Below, piece after piece: positions 13,115 through 24,228 of a stretch of DNA of 64,000 nt (positions within the stretch are counted from its first letter, which is position 1; each line of letters starts with the position of its first letter). A program made the translations under genes and the position numbers. The stretch is from Thysanoteuthis rhombus (lineage: Eukaryota > Mollusca > Cephalopoda > Oegopsida > Thysanoteuthidae). The notes below the pieces were generated by a model. It was not told the origin of the DNA and made no database searches. It was given only the letters and a program-made list of their open reading frames with translations. The DNA lies in contig OY735231.1 in NCBI GenBank assembly GCA_963457665.1, positions 35,504,837 to 35,568,836 on the forward strand, given 5' to 3'.

Positions 13115-13336
13115 TTTCATCATCATCATCATCATCATCATCATTCTTTTAGCGTCCGTCGTTGGACATAGACCTTCCCCCAGGATTTGCCACACTTCCC
13201 TATCTTGGTTGTCACGGAGCCAGTACTTCCTGAACTTGTCCATCTCGTCTCTCCATCTAACATTTTGCTGGCCACGGTTGCGCATGTGGTCTGGGGGGAT
13301 CCATGTTGTGAGTCGCGATGTCCATCGATTGTCTGC
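13115..13336 (-). mobile_element. RTE-type LINE 3' end, part of an inverted insertion
   Basis: A (CAT)n tail start at about 13119-13143 is followed by the reverse complement of the LINE 3' end. On the minus strand this reads RWTSRLTTWIPPDHMRNRGQ and VRWRDEMDKFRKYW, with a frameshift before VYVQRRTLK. It ends abruptly at 13336 where the sequence changes strand. Confidence 0.85.
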
Positions 13337-13339
13337 CAT

Positions 13340-13430
13340 TCAGTCACTTATGAAGCTGAAACATGGAACCTAACCAAGAGACAGACCCGAAATTGAGAAC
13401 CATGCAACGGACACATGAAAAAATTCAATA
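13340..13430 (+). mobile_element. RTE-type LINE 5' piece in opposite orientation
   Basis: The next-upstream piece of the same LINE (YEAETWNLTKRQTRN, then MQRTHE) is in + orientation, directly against the minus-strand 3' end at 13336. About 100 bp that should lie between them is missing. This is the layout expected from twin-priming inversion during insertion (inference). Confidence 0.75.
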
Positions 13431-13431
13431 G

Positions 13432-14540
13432 TAACCAAATATATATCGGATACCTAAGATGCATAAAAATCCAATAGGTGCTCGCTTTATTCTAGCTTCC
13501 AGAGTTTTTTAGTTCTAAACCTCTTAGAAAATATGTTTCCTAAGTTTTAATCTGATATACAATCAAATACAGAAATTTCATTATAAAATTAAATTCTATA
13601 ATAATTTAAATCTCTTTTGGGTAATTAATAATTTTATACCTGTAAAAGAAAAATTGGATATCATAAATGCTAGTACACAGGCTAAATCTATCTCAACCTA
13701 TGATTTTAGTACTCTTTACTCAAACATTCCCCATGAAGATCTTTTTAAAGAATTAGATAAAATAACAGATTTGGTATTTGCAAGGGGAAAACGTAAATAT
13801 ATCGAGTTTACAAACTCTGAAGCTTTCTGTTGTAAAACAAAAAAAAAGGCAAGACTTACTTCACATTCTCAACCCCTAAAGCGGATGTTCGTCATCTTAC
13901 TGGGGAATATCAATTTAAAAAAGTAAATATCATATTCCATCAGAACATACGTGTTTCAATGGGAATTGATCCTGTTCACCCACTGGGCTAATTCATATTC
14001 GCATAGACACAAATATATATTCATGTCATCTCTAATGAGAACTCATATAAAACAAGCATGTTCATTTTAAAGTTTTATCCCGTTTTATTGATGACTTATA
14101 TTTTCTTAATGATGAAGGAGAATTCAGAAAATCGTACAGTAATGTATATCCTAAGGAACTTCGATTAAAATGCGCTCATAAAGTAATGCGAGCAACATTC
14201 CTACATTTTGATATAGAAATCTGGGATGGAATGCCTATCTACAAATTGTTTGATAAACGAGATAGTTCCCCTTTTATATCGTGAGAATACCTTTTTCGAT
14301 AACTAGTTTTCCAGCGTATATATTTTACGGAACAATATTATAGAATTATTTGAGAATCAAAGAGCAACTTCAAGCTATATTGATTTTGTACCAAAAAATA
14401 TATCTTTAATTGTAAGAATAGTCGATCAACGTGGTGAAATAAGTAAGATTTTCAGACAATTTACGAAAGCTATGATCGGACATCCATGAAATTATAACGA
14501 GAATTGAAGAATATCTAAACGAGAGTACAAAAATGGAATA
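13432..14540 (+). mobile_element. Penelope-like element reverse transcriptase relic
   Basis: Broken frames contain, in order, KMHKNPIGARFILAS, then STYDFSTLYSNIPH (13690-13735), then a GIDPVHP-like remnant of the GMD block, then RFIDDLYFLND (the RT catalytic YxDD-equivalent, about 14080-14105), then SNVYPKELRLKC and YKLFDKRD. This block order is typical of Penelope-like elements and not of RTE, L1 or LTR elements. At least four frame changes and several stops make it dead. No GIY-YIG endonuclease domain could be recognised downstream. Confidence 0.75.
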
Positions 14541-14890
14541 AATGAATCATGCATATTAAAATAGATAAAATTGTATTAATGTTAGGAAAATTAAGTAACC
14601 AAAAGAGACGGCTCCAATCTGCGTCAGTGAGAAAGATCATTGTATTGACTGGAACCAGAGATAGGGGAAAACATTTGGCTCTAATTCATTTGTCTGACTG
14701 ATAGGTAGTTGGGCGGAATGGGAGACCCAACATTGAATGCCATGTAACAAATTGTTCAAATACATTAAAGGAATCGCCCATTGAGGTATTATTTATAAGA
14801 ATACTTTATTAGATGATTCAGAGTGTTCAAAAACAAAACAAAACATTTGATGGAGGCATAGTGTTATATGACATGGGAAAATGAACTTTA
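14541..14890. other. no gene seen; possible tail of the Penelope-like relic
   Basis: Unassigned AT-rich stretch between the Penelope-like RT relic and the next LINE. It may include the decayed endonuclease part, but no motif is visible. Confidence 0.4.
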
Positions 14891-14892
14891 AA

Positions 14893-14927
<35 letters not shown>

Positions 14928-15612
14928 GTCTTTTAACGTCTGTCTTTGGACATAGACCTTCCCCAGGATTCGCTACAATTATCTCTCATGGGCGTCGTGG
15001 AGCCAGTATTTCCTGAATTTGTTTAGTCCATCTCTCCATCTTGTGATCTGTCGGCCTCGGTTTCTTATGTGATCTCTGGGCATCCATGTTGTGAGACGTG
15101 ATATCCATCAGTTGTCTTTCATTCTTGCAACATGGCCAGCTCATTGCAATTAGAATTTTTAAAAGTTTCCATGATGTCATAGTCACCTGTCTTCTTCCTT
15201 ATACAATATGCTGTCTTGTGATCTCTCCATGTAAGGTTGAGCATGATTCTCTCATGCGCACGTTGCATACGTCTCAGTTTGTAGGTCTGTCTCTTGGTTA
15301 GGTTCCATATTTCAGCTCCATAAATGACTATCAGGAAGATGCATTGGTTGTATACTCTTCTTTTTAGGATCATTGGAATCATCTGTTTTTTTAAAGTTGA
15401 GCTTGCTCCGCCGAAGGCTTGCCATCCCAAAGTGATTCTTCGCTTTATTTCCTCCTCTTTTGAGAATCTCATAGAGACCTGTTGCCCTAGGTAGATGTAG
15501 TGGTCTACCTTGCTGAGTTTTGCATCTTCTATTTTGAAAGTTATGTTCTTATTCTCAACGTGATTATTGCACGTGATTTTTGTTCTACTCAAGTTCATGT
15601 GTAGGCTGACTT
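14893..15612 (-). mobile_element. RTE-type LINE, 5'-truncated 3' part with long open frame
   Basis: A (CAT)n start at about 14895 is followed by the minus-strand LINE. A 159-codon open frame (15119-15598) encodes the region from the KITCNNHVENKNI segment through KVDHYIYLGQQVSM and EEIKRRITLGWQAFG to the TKRQT and MQRAHERIML segments. Downstream, after frameshifts, are the MDITSHNMDAQRSHKK and MERWTKQIQEI shadows of the C-terminus. The RT catalytic core is absent because of 5' truncation. Confidence 0.88.
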
Positions 15613-16337
15613 TTCTGCTCGAAAGTAATTGTCAAATTCTCCTGTTGAATATGTCGGTAGAGAATTGTCTCGAAGAAATATCTTCTTTGTAATTAGTATT
15701 CTTGAATATGATAGGATAAGTTGATTTGGATTCAGTCTGAAATTAAAACCAACATGGGTGAACATTCAATAAAAATGACACGATGAGCTACTCATGTCTT
15801 TTGTTATACTTATTGATCCAACATCGTTAAAAGGTTTTTAGGGTAACCTGCATACATAAGCCCTTTTTTAAAAAATAGATACGTAAGATACAATAATATT
15901 AATATACAATTCACATAAAATGACAAACTACATGTTATGCATATACCATATGATAAACGGATGTGGCGTTTGATCAACACCACTGGGAGGGCCATGTTAA
16001 AACTACTATTTTATTTTTTTAAATCCCCGAAACACTTACATGGTAAACAACCGAAGATCCCAACAAAAGGCTGTTTGCATATTGTACTATAATAACAAAG
16101 TGTAGGGGAAACAAGATAGAAAAAAAACCCCAAACCCTTTGGATGATTACATGAATTGCTTTGACAGATATTGAGAAATGGGTGACTGAAGTAACACTAA
16201 AAATTGAGTGTTTTCGTAAGGAAGATAATCATGATGAAAAATGAAGATTTGTTGTGTAGAATAGATGCTTTTCCCCAGCACTGGACGATATAATTAGATA
16301 TATCTATATCTTCATATGTTTGGCGGTATTGGAAAGG
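15613..16337. other. no gene seen
   Basis: Unassigned AT-rich DNA. The 61-codon minus frame at 15810-15995 is not supported by any domain. Confidence 0.55.
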
Positions 16338-16412
16338 ATACTGGATATTGGATAGTCTATAGCCACACTGAAGAGTTGTAATACAACGAAACAGCTGTCT
16401 GTGGATAACAAT

Positions 16413-16469
<57 letters not shown>
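16338..16469 (+). mobile_element. SINE 3' body with (TA)n tail
   Basis: The SINE body words TACTGGATATTGGATAGTCT, GCCACACTGAAGAGTTGTAA and ACAGCTGTCTGTGGATAACA are followed by (AT)26 at 16417-16469. The tRNA-like head is missing. Confidence 0.7.
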
Positions 16470-16471
<2 letters not shown>

Positions 16472-17119
16472 GGTATCAGTATCATGCACATGCCCTCGTG
16501 GATTGCAACCGACATGCACCCAAAATCAATGATTAAACGCCATCTGTGTTGTGGGGTACTAACATATCTAAAGGGATTTTATATGTTTTTGTTCATCCAT
16601 TAGGGTAATACGCACTCGGGCATACCCCTCCCTTAATTATTAAGTTTTTAACTTACTTAAAGTCCACAGGGAGTGGATTAAAAAAAACTACTTAAATTAA
16701 ATGAATTAATAAATTTTGAATGAGTGAAATAAAGACAATTATGTGGTAACTTTAGTTCTACTTATCTGGTTCAATTTCATCTTGCATCAGCTTGTTGGGA
16801 GGGGGGGTTCTTATAACAGTTGAAAAAGGTTTTTCATTTTTCACCTTACATTGTTAAAGAATTCATCGGTCACCCCAACCACAAGCAGTAAGAATTCCTC
16901 TATGGGATAGTTGAAGATGTTCTGTCTTTTATGGCCGGTCTACCCCTAGCTGGGTTGAGGCGTGGGGAGGTCTTTCCTTCCTGTCCTTTTTATTCATTTA
17001 TTTATTTATTTATTTTTTCTTCGTTTCCAGATCTATCTACTTTGGGGTTTTGTGGAATACTCCTATCTAATCTATGTTCATTCAGAAATTTTTAAGTCTT
17101 ACTCTTGCTTACAATTTCA
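16470..17119. other. no gene seen
   Basis: Unassigned DNA with a G-run at about 16800 and a TTTATT repeat at about 16995-17015. The 67-codon frame at 16962 is low complexity and crosses into the LINE. Confidence 0.5.
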
Positions 17120-18285
17120 AAGACAGCGACCATTAGTAAAATCTCAGAATAAACCAGGAAACTGATTGAAAAGCACAGAAAACTCAAACCACCAATGACC
17201 ACAAGGGAAAAAATAAAAAAAATTGAAGTGAACGAAACAATAAAGAAAAAACTAAGAGAAGACAAAAGAAAGTATACAGCAGCCATCATCGAGACCAACC
17301 TTGAAAAACGTCGAGGATTCAAAGCAATAGAAAGCTGGCTATTCTATTCAACTTGTGTCTGAAACAGGGTGAAGTCCCGAAATACTGGAACACTGCTATT
17401 ATAATGCTTCTACATAAAAAAAGGTAACCCTAAAGACCTTAACAACTACAGGCCTTTAAGCCTGCTCAACTGCATTTACAAACTTTTCACAAAAATCATC
17501 ACCAACTGGATTTCTAAAACACTGGACGAGAATCAACCACGATAACAGGCTGGATTAAGAAGAAATTACTCGACCATGGACCATCTTCATTCAATAAATC
17601 AGCTGAAAGAGAAGGCAGCAGAATACAAAATGCCACTTGCAGTAGCATTTATAGACTTCAAGAAGGCATTCGACTCTGTAGAAATTCCCATGGTCATGAA
17701 AGCCAAGGTGTAAACCTTGTATACGTTAAAGTACTGCAACATATATAAAACTACAGCAACTCGTTCATTAGGCTACATAAGGACTCTGAACCGTTTCAGC
17801 TCCAAAAAGGAGTAAGACAAGGTGATACCAGCTCACCCAAACTCTTTACAGCCTGCGTTGAGATGATCTTCCGGAACATGGACAGAGAAAATAGAGTAAT
17901 CAAAAAAGATGGCAAATACTTGAGCAACCTCAGATTGGTGGATGACATCGTCCTTTTCGCAGAGAACCTACACGACATCCAACTAATGCTAGAAGATCTA
18001 AACGAAGAAAGCAAAAAAGTTGGCCTACACACGAGCTTCAGTGAAACGAAAATCACGTGCAATAATTATGTTGAGAATAAAAGCATATCTGTCAAGATAG
18101 AAGATGCAAAACTCGGCAAGGTAGACCACTACATCTACCTAAGACAACAGGTCTCCATGAGATTCTCAAAAGAGGAGGAAATCAAGCGAAGAATCACTTT
18201 GGGATGGCAAGCCTTCGGCAGAATTGTGGCGAATCCTGGGGAAGGTCTATGTCCAACGACGGACGTTAAAAGATTGATGATGATT
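17120..18285 (+). mobile_element. RTE-type LINE with RT core and an internal deletion
   Basis: This is one of the two copies here that keep the reverse transcriptase core. Visible blocks are LEKRRGFKAIESW, LCLKQGEVPKYWNTA, NDLNNYRPLSLL-like, VAFIDFKKAFDSVE, GVRQGDTSSPKLFTACVEMI, YLSNLRLVDDIVLFAEN (RT active-site VDD), KKVGLHTSFSETKIT and EEEIKRRITLGWQAFG. At about 18223 the sequence jumps from QAFGR straight to IVANPGEGLCPTTDVKR, skipping most of the C-terminus. Frameshifts interrupt the 5' half; the 3' half is open for 176 codons (17863-18393). The clade call rests on GVRQGDT..SPKLF. Confidence 0.88.
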
Positions 18286-20352
18286 AAAACTAACTACACG
18301 TCAAAAGCAAATATGAAATATCAAAAAGTTTTTACATTTCGAAGGATGATAACCAGAAGTGGTTATGTCCGTTTTAAAATATTTCTAACATAACCACTCC
18401 TTAATAGACCGAGCCTATATTTTATCTATACGTACTGGTTGACTCATGTAGTCTAATGATAATATAAGATTTTACAATTGCGATGTACTTGAAAATATAA
18501 AAAATATGTTATTCTGTATTTTTTTCTGTTCATATTCTATCAGATTGAATGATGGGGGCTACTTAACAACTAACACTTAATAGTTATCTTTTCAAGCTCG
18601 TCAAAGGCGCTGGTCTTGTAAAAGGAATCAAAAGTGTATATCACAAAGCAGGTGTTTTACTTTGATTTTTCTGTCACTAATATAAAATGCTGCATGAAAA
18701 TCAAGTTGTAACGAGTCAACCTCCGATCTTGGATAAAACATGAAAAGACACCTAGTTTTTCATCGAATCTAACAGATATCAGACATTTACAAAATTGAGG
18801 ACACACACACTCATACATACACACACAAACTATTTTCCTCCATCTCATCTCATTTTCCCAGGAAACACGTTTTAGAAAAATTTTGCGCGACAAATTTGGA
18901 TACTTTGAGAAGATTGTTTTTTTTAAAATAATTTCAGGTGATTGATACTAATTTGTGGTTGCTGAATTGGAACACGCGAACAAGTTTATCGATCGAGTAA
19001 TTGAAATTTCAAACGGATTTCAATATTTGGACGTACTAGATTCAAACATTGTCATTCGAACAATGTATTGTACGGGATGATATGGAAACCTATAATCAAA
19101 AGTAAAATCGTGAGAAAATATTACATTGTAGAAATTGGTTCTCATTTATCAATTCATCACCCTACAAAAGGATGATAATAATTACCTAAAATGATCAAAA
19201 CAATTTTCTAAATATATTCATGTTTATAGTGAAAAATATTGCAAAAAAAACCGCCGTCTAAAAAAACATGTATCGTTTTCATTTTTCAATTCAGCATCCA
19301 GAAATACATAAAAAATCAGATGAAATAATCGAAATAGTTTTTCAATGTACACCTATGAATCATTCAAGATAGAGAGATTGTGACTTGTACAATAGATGAC
19401 CTGATCTGAACATCTGATTTTCATTCCCAGAATGAAATGCGGTCAAAGAAATGGATATTCGTTGTTTGTCAAGCTGACGTAGTTAGTCATTATTTTAAGT
19501 TGACTTTATTTACTCTTTACTTCAAAGTACTCATCGAATATGAAAGAAAAAAAAACGGGTTAGATGTAGCAAAAATTACATTTATTCGTCAAGAACCTGA
19601 TTATCATCTTTATAAAGGCATCTCTTCAGTCGAGGAAGTTTTGTTGGTTACCGGTTCAATAGAATAACTTGTCGTGGGTATTATTCAGAGCTAATGCATC
19701 TCAAATCAATATTAAACACAATTCAGGAGTAGAGCGAAGACCTGTTACTAAATGGATGAAATACTAGTACGAACTATCGATTTTTAGTAAGAAAGACGAG
19801 GGAATACGGTCAAAGGGTTATTCAGTGGCAACAGAAGTTAAGGAAAAAAGTTAGGAAAAAGATAGGTAAAAGGTCGTACAATAAATACACCAATTGAGAT
19901 AACACACGAAAACATTGGTGTATCTATAATCAATGAGAGATCATTTAACTAATTTAGTCACAGAAATACCCGTATAATTCATATATTGTATGTGAGTTAT
20001 GTATTAAAAATATATCCTGCTTGTATTAACACAAAGATTAGAATTAGTGTAAAATATCGAGTTGTCTCTTGATGTACGAAAGTTGTTGAGTGTGTTGATG
20101 AGTAAATGAGTAAGTCAAAACGTGTTTTAGAATGTGTGTATGGGTTACAATAGAGTTTCCTCTCAAAAATGTACGTACAAGTGAGTACTAAACTTGGGTC
20201 GTAATCAATGTCTGGTGTTGTTAGAAAAACCCCTACGTGTTCATGTGACCGAGAAGTCGTGCCAATTTGAGTGGGTCAAAGGTAAAACTATTAAGGTTGA
20301 CAGCTGAGTACCGCTACGTTTGCATTACTAACAACCATGTCCATTGGAGTAG
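18286..20352. other. no gene seen
   Basis: About 2 kb of AT-rich unassigned DNA. Short frames (18657-18893 minus, 19437-19667 plus) have no recognised domain, no splice-site context and no counterpart in the window. Confidence 0.55.
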
Positions 20353-22012
20353 TCATCATCATCATCATCATCATCATCATTTTAACCTCCATCGTTGGAC
20401 GTAGACCTTCACCAAGATCTGCCATATTTCTCTATCATGGGCGTCGCAGAACCAGTATTTTCTGAATTTGTCTAGTTCATCTCTCTATCTTGTATTCTCT
20501 CAGCATCGGTTTTGCATGTGATCTCTAGGGATCCATGTTGTGAGTCGTGATGTCCATCGGTTGTCAGCCATTCTTGCGACATGACCCGCCCATTGCCATT
20601 TAAGTTTCCTAATAGATACTATGATGTCTCGTACACCTGTTTTCTTCATAACATACTGTGATGTCTTGTGGTCTCTCTATGTGAGGTTGGGCATGATTCT
20701 CTCAAGCGCACGTTGTATACTTCTCAGTTTGCAAGTTTTTCTCTTGGTTAGGTTCCATATTTCAGCTCCATAAGTGACTATCAGGAGGATGCATTGGTTG
20801 TATACTCTAATATTTAAGATTTTTGGCATCGTCTTGTTTTTAAAGGTTGAGCTTGCTCTGCCGAAGGCTTGCCATCATAGGATGATTTTTTGCATATTTT
20901 TTTTCTGTGGGTTTCATGGAGATCTGTTGTCTTAGATAGATGTAGAGTTCTACTTTCCCTAGTTTTGCATCTTCAATTTTGATAGTTATGTTCTTATTCT
21001 CGATATGATTGTTGCATATAACTTTCATTTAACTGAAGATCATGTGTTGGCCAACGTTTTTGCTTTCTTTGTTTAGTTCATCAAGCATTACTTAGAAGTC
21101 GTGTTGGTTCTCTGCAAAAAAGGAGTGTGTCGTCTGCAAATCAGAGGTTACTTAGATATTCGCTGTCTCTTTTGGTTCCTCTATTCTCACAGTCCAGGTT
21201 ACCGAAGATCATCTCGAGGCAGGCTGTGAAGAATTTGGGTGAGCTGGTATCTCCTTGTCTTACCCAATATCGGAGCGGGAAGGGTTCAGAGCCTTTATGT
21301 TGCCTAATAAAGGAGCTTCTGTGATTGTATATATATTGCAGTACTTTGATGTATACAGGGTCTATATCTTGTAGAATGATGACGTCCATGATCATGGGAA
21401 TTTCCACGGAGTCTTCTTAAAATCTATAAAGGCTACAGCAAGTTGCATTTTGTATTTTGCTACTTTCTCTTTCCGCTGATTTATTTGAATGGAGATGATC
21501 CATGCTCAAGTAGCTTCTTATAAATCCAGCCCGTTCCCGTGGTTGGTTTTCATCTAATGTTTTTGTGAACCAGTTGGTGATTTTATCTGTGAAAAGTTTA
21601 TAGAGCTGTTGAGTAAGCTTATAGGCCTAGAGTTGTTGAGATCTTTGGGGTTTCCTTTTTTGTGTAGAAATATAACGATTGCCGTGTCCCAGTCTTTCGG
21701 GATTTTACTCTGTTTTAGACACAATTTGAATTGAATAGCTAGTTTTTTTGTTGATGATCTTACCAGCTTTTCTGATTAGGTTGATGGTGATGTTATCTGG
21801 TCCAGGGGCTTTTCCTTTTTTCTGTTTGTTTGATGGCTTGTGTATCCTCCCATGGTGTAACTTCTAGAACGTCCTCGAACTGATTGTCAGCGTCTTGCGT
21901 TTCCTGGGCGTTGTTTTGTTGCTCATGTCTTGAAGAGTAAAGTTCTTGGTAGAATTCTTGGGGACGTTCGACAATTCTGTCTCTGTCTGTTGTTATGTCA
22001 ACATTTTCTTCG
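20353..22012 (-). mobile_element. RTE-type LINE, 3' and middle part, split by a younger copy
   Basis: A (CAT)n start at 20356-20380 is followed on the minus strand by the LINE C-terminus, the KVELYIYLRQQISM segment, the RT region (YLSNL, CLEMIFGNLDCENR, RYWVRQGDTSSPKFF, MEIPMIMDVIILQDIDPVYIKVLQ), and further 5' the NNAQETQDADNQFEDVLEVT and ENVDITTDRDRI segments. It ends at 22012, exactly where another LINE 3' end is inserted, and continues at 22367-22640. Many frameshifts are present. Confidence 0.88.
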
Positions 22013-22366
22013 GGTCATCATCATCAGTCTTTTAACGTCCATCTTTGGACATAGACCTTCCCCAGGATCCGCCACAATTCTCTATCATGGGCATTGCGAA
22101 GCCAGTATTTCCTGAATCTGTCCAGTTCATCTCTCCATCTTGTGTTCTGTCGGCCTCGGTTTCTTATGTGATTTCTGGGCATCCTTGTTGTGAGACGTGA
22201 TATCCATCGGTTGTCTTTCATTCTTGCAACATGGCCTACTCATTGCCATTTGAGTTTTTTGATAGTTTCTATGATGTCTCGGACTCCCGTTTTCTTCCTT
22301 ATGTACTGTGTTGTCTTGTGATCTCTCCATGTAAGATTGAGCATGATTCTCTCATGTGCGCGTTTT
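22013..22366 (-). mobile_element. younger RTE-type LINE 3' end nested in an older copy
   Basis: A 5'-truncated copy with short CATCATCATCAG start and minus-strand words RWISRLTTRMPRNHIRNRGR, TRWRDELDRFRKYWL and HRNYQKTQMAMSRPCC. It separates 22012 from 22367. Joining the flanks restores the expected order of the host LINE (KTINKALSK followed by ENVDITTDRDR), which shows a true insertion. Confidence 0.82.
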
Positions 22367-22640
22367 TACTGAGAGCTTTGTTTATTGTTTTTAGGCCCCG
22401 ACGTTTTTCAAGAGTAATTTTGATGATTGCTTTCGTATACCTTCTCTTGTCTTCTCTTAGTTTTCTTTCTTTATTGTTCTCTTTCGTTCGGTCTTCTCTT
22501 TTTTCCCTCTTGTTGTTGTCGGTGGTTTGAGGTTTCTGCGCTTTCCCATGAGTTTCCTGCTTCGTCTGAGGTTTTACTAAGGGTCAGTGCGTTTCTTGGT
22601 TTGAACATAATGACAGCTTCTATTAGAGAAGTTGATTTTT
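22367..22640 (-). mobile_element. 5' continuation of the split LINE
   Basis: The minus strand contains ITLEKRRGLKTINKALS and the charged segment before it, matching 17120-17320 on the other strand. It is the upstream part of the element at 20353-22012. It starts near 22640, so this copy also lacks the endonuclease region. Confidence 0.78.
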
Positions 22641-22695
22641 TTTTTTGCTGTGAAGTTCGTTGATGTTGGTGTCATTTTCATCGGTAAGGATTCTA

Positions 22696-22875
22696 TCATC
22701 ATCATCATCATCATCATCAGTCTTTTAATGTCCGTCGTTGGACAGGATTCTTCTCTCTCGTGGGCGGTGCGGAGCCAGTCCTTTCTGAATTTGTCTAGCT
22801 CGTCTCTCCATCTAATATTCTGTCGGCCACGATATCTTATGTGATCTTGGGGGATCAATGTCGTGAGTTGCAAAA
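22696..22875 (-). mobile_element. RTE-type LINE 3' end, short
   Basis: A (CAT)n at about 22697-22718 is followed by minus-strand NIRWRDELDKFRKDWLRTAHE and QLTTLIPQDHIRYRGR. About 50 bp between GTTGGACA and GATTC..CTCTCGTG is missing relative to other copies. Confidence 0.82.
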
Positions 22876-23574
22876 GTATCTTATGTACGTAAAATTTGAT
22901 TAATTTAGTTCAAAGTTTAAGTCAGATTTTGGAGTAAGAAAATGGTGATTTTAATTTTTTCTCGATCCCAAAATCCGGTAACCCTAGACAAGTGGAGAAA
23001 TGTCCGGTATTGGTCATCCTATGAGAAATTTTCCAAGATGAATGTAGGTCACTCTATTTTTAGTGTTGATGGCGACAACAAGTCGGACCAAGATGGGTTT
23101 TTAGAAACGACGCTATTTCCTTGAATTTTGGAGTCATTGCTGTTTCCTGAATTGTTATTCAAGTGTGAATAAGAAAAATTGTTCGGTTTTTGAATTTAGG
23201 TACATGTAAGACAGTATCATCGATAAAAAAATTTCATTATTAAACTATTATTTTAATCAATGTGGAAAGAATATTGAATCCTAGCCAGAAAACCCTTGTC
23301 TACATCAGAACTAAAGCTCTTATTATCCTAAGACTAGGTATGCAATCAGTGGATTATGATAAGTTTACGATCTCTTAGAGTAAAGCCAGACACATTAAAA
23401 AAACATCTTCATGGTAAAGAAATATTGAAGAATAACGATTAAAAGAAATATCCCAGATTGTTCGATGAATAAAAATGTTTAGAATTACAGGCCATCTTTC
23501 AAAAGATCGTACTTTGTACTTTTCACCCATTTAAGCTTTCTGGACGAACTTACTTGTTCATGAAATTACTTCAA
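22876..23574. other. no gene seen
   Basis: Unassigned AT-rich DNA without a supportable open frame. Confidence 0.55.
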
Positions 23575-24228
23575 AGTCGTGTGCAATGATCCCATTGAGA
23601 ATGAGGACATAACTGTCAAAATCGAAGATGCAAAACTGGGGAAAGTAAACCACTATATCTACCAAGGACTGCGAATCTTACAAAAGAGGAAGACATCAAG
23701 CTAAGAATCAACCTAGGGTGGCAAGCCTTCGGCAGAGCAAGTTCAACCTTCAAAAACAAGACGATCCCATTAATCCTAAAAATAAGAGTATAGAACCAAT
23801 GCATTCTCCCAATAGTCACTTACGGAGCTGAAACATAGAACCTAACCAAGAGATAAACTCTCAAACTGAGAAGCATGCAACGAGCACATGAGAGAATCAT
23901 GCCCAACCTCACATGGAGACATCACAAGACAGCACAGTATATAAAGAAGAAAACAATATCATAGAATCTATTAGAAAACTTAAATGGCGATGGGCAGGCT
24001 ATGTTGCAAGACTGACAGACAACTGATGGACATCACGACTCACAACATGGGTTCCCAAAGATCACATGTGAAACTGAGGCCGACAAAATACAAGATAGAT
24101 GGCGAGGTATACAAATTCAGAAAGGACTGGCTCCGCAACACCCATGATAAAGAAGTGTGGCGATTTGTGGGGAAGGTTTATGTTCAACGACGGACGTTAA
24201 AAGACTGATGATGATAATGATGATGATT
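23575..24228 (+). mobile_element. RTE-type LINE, 5'-truncated 3' part
   Basis: The copy runs from an IENEDITVKIEDAKLGKV segment through RINLGWQAFGRASSTFKNKT to the RFVGKVYVQRRTLKD terminus and a GATGATGATAATGATGATG tail. Indels and stops break the frame several times. Confidence 0.86.

Noticed and set aside
15119-15598. 159-codon minus-strand open frame as an independent gene
   Set aside because: It is the C-terminal part of the RTE-type LINE, with the same residues as many other copies here.
17092-17322. 76-codon minus-strand hydrophobic frame as a membrane protein
   Set aside because: It is the antisense shadow of a Lys/Glu-rich LINE segment read on the + strand.
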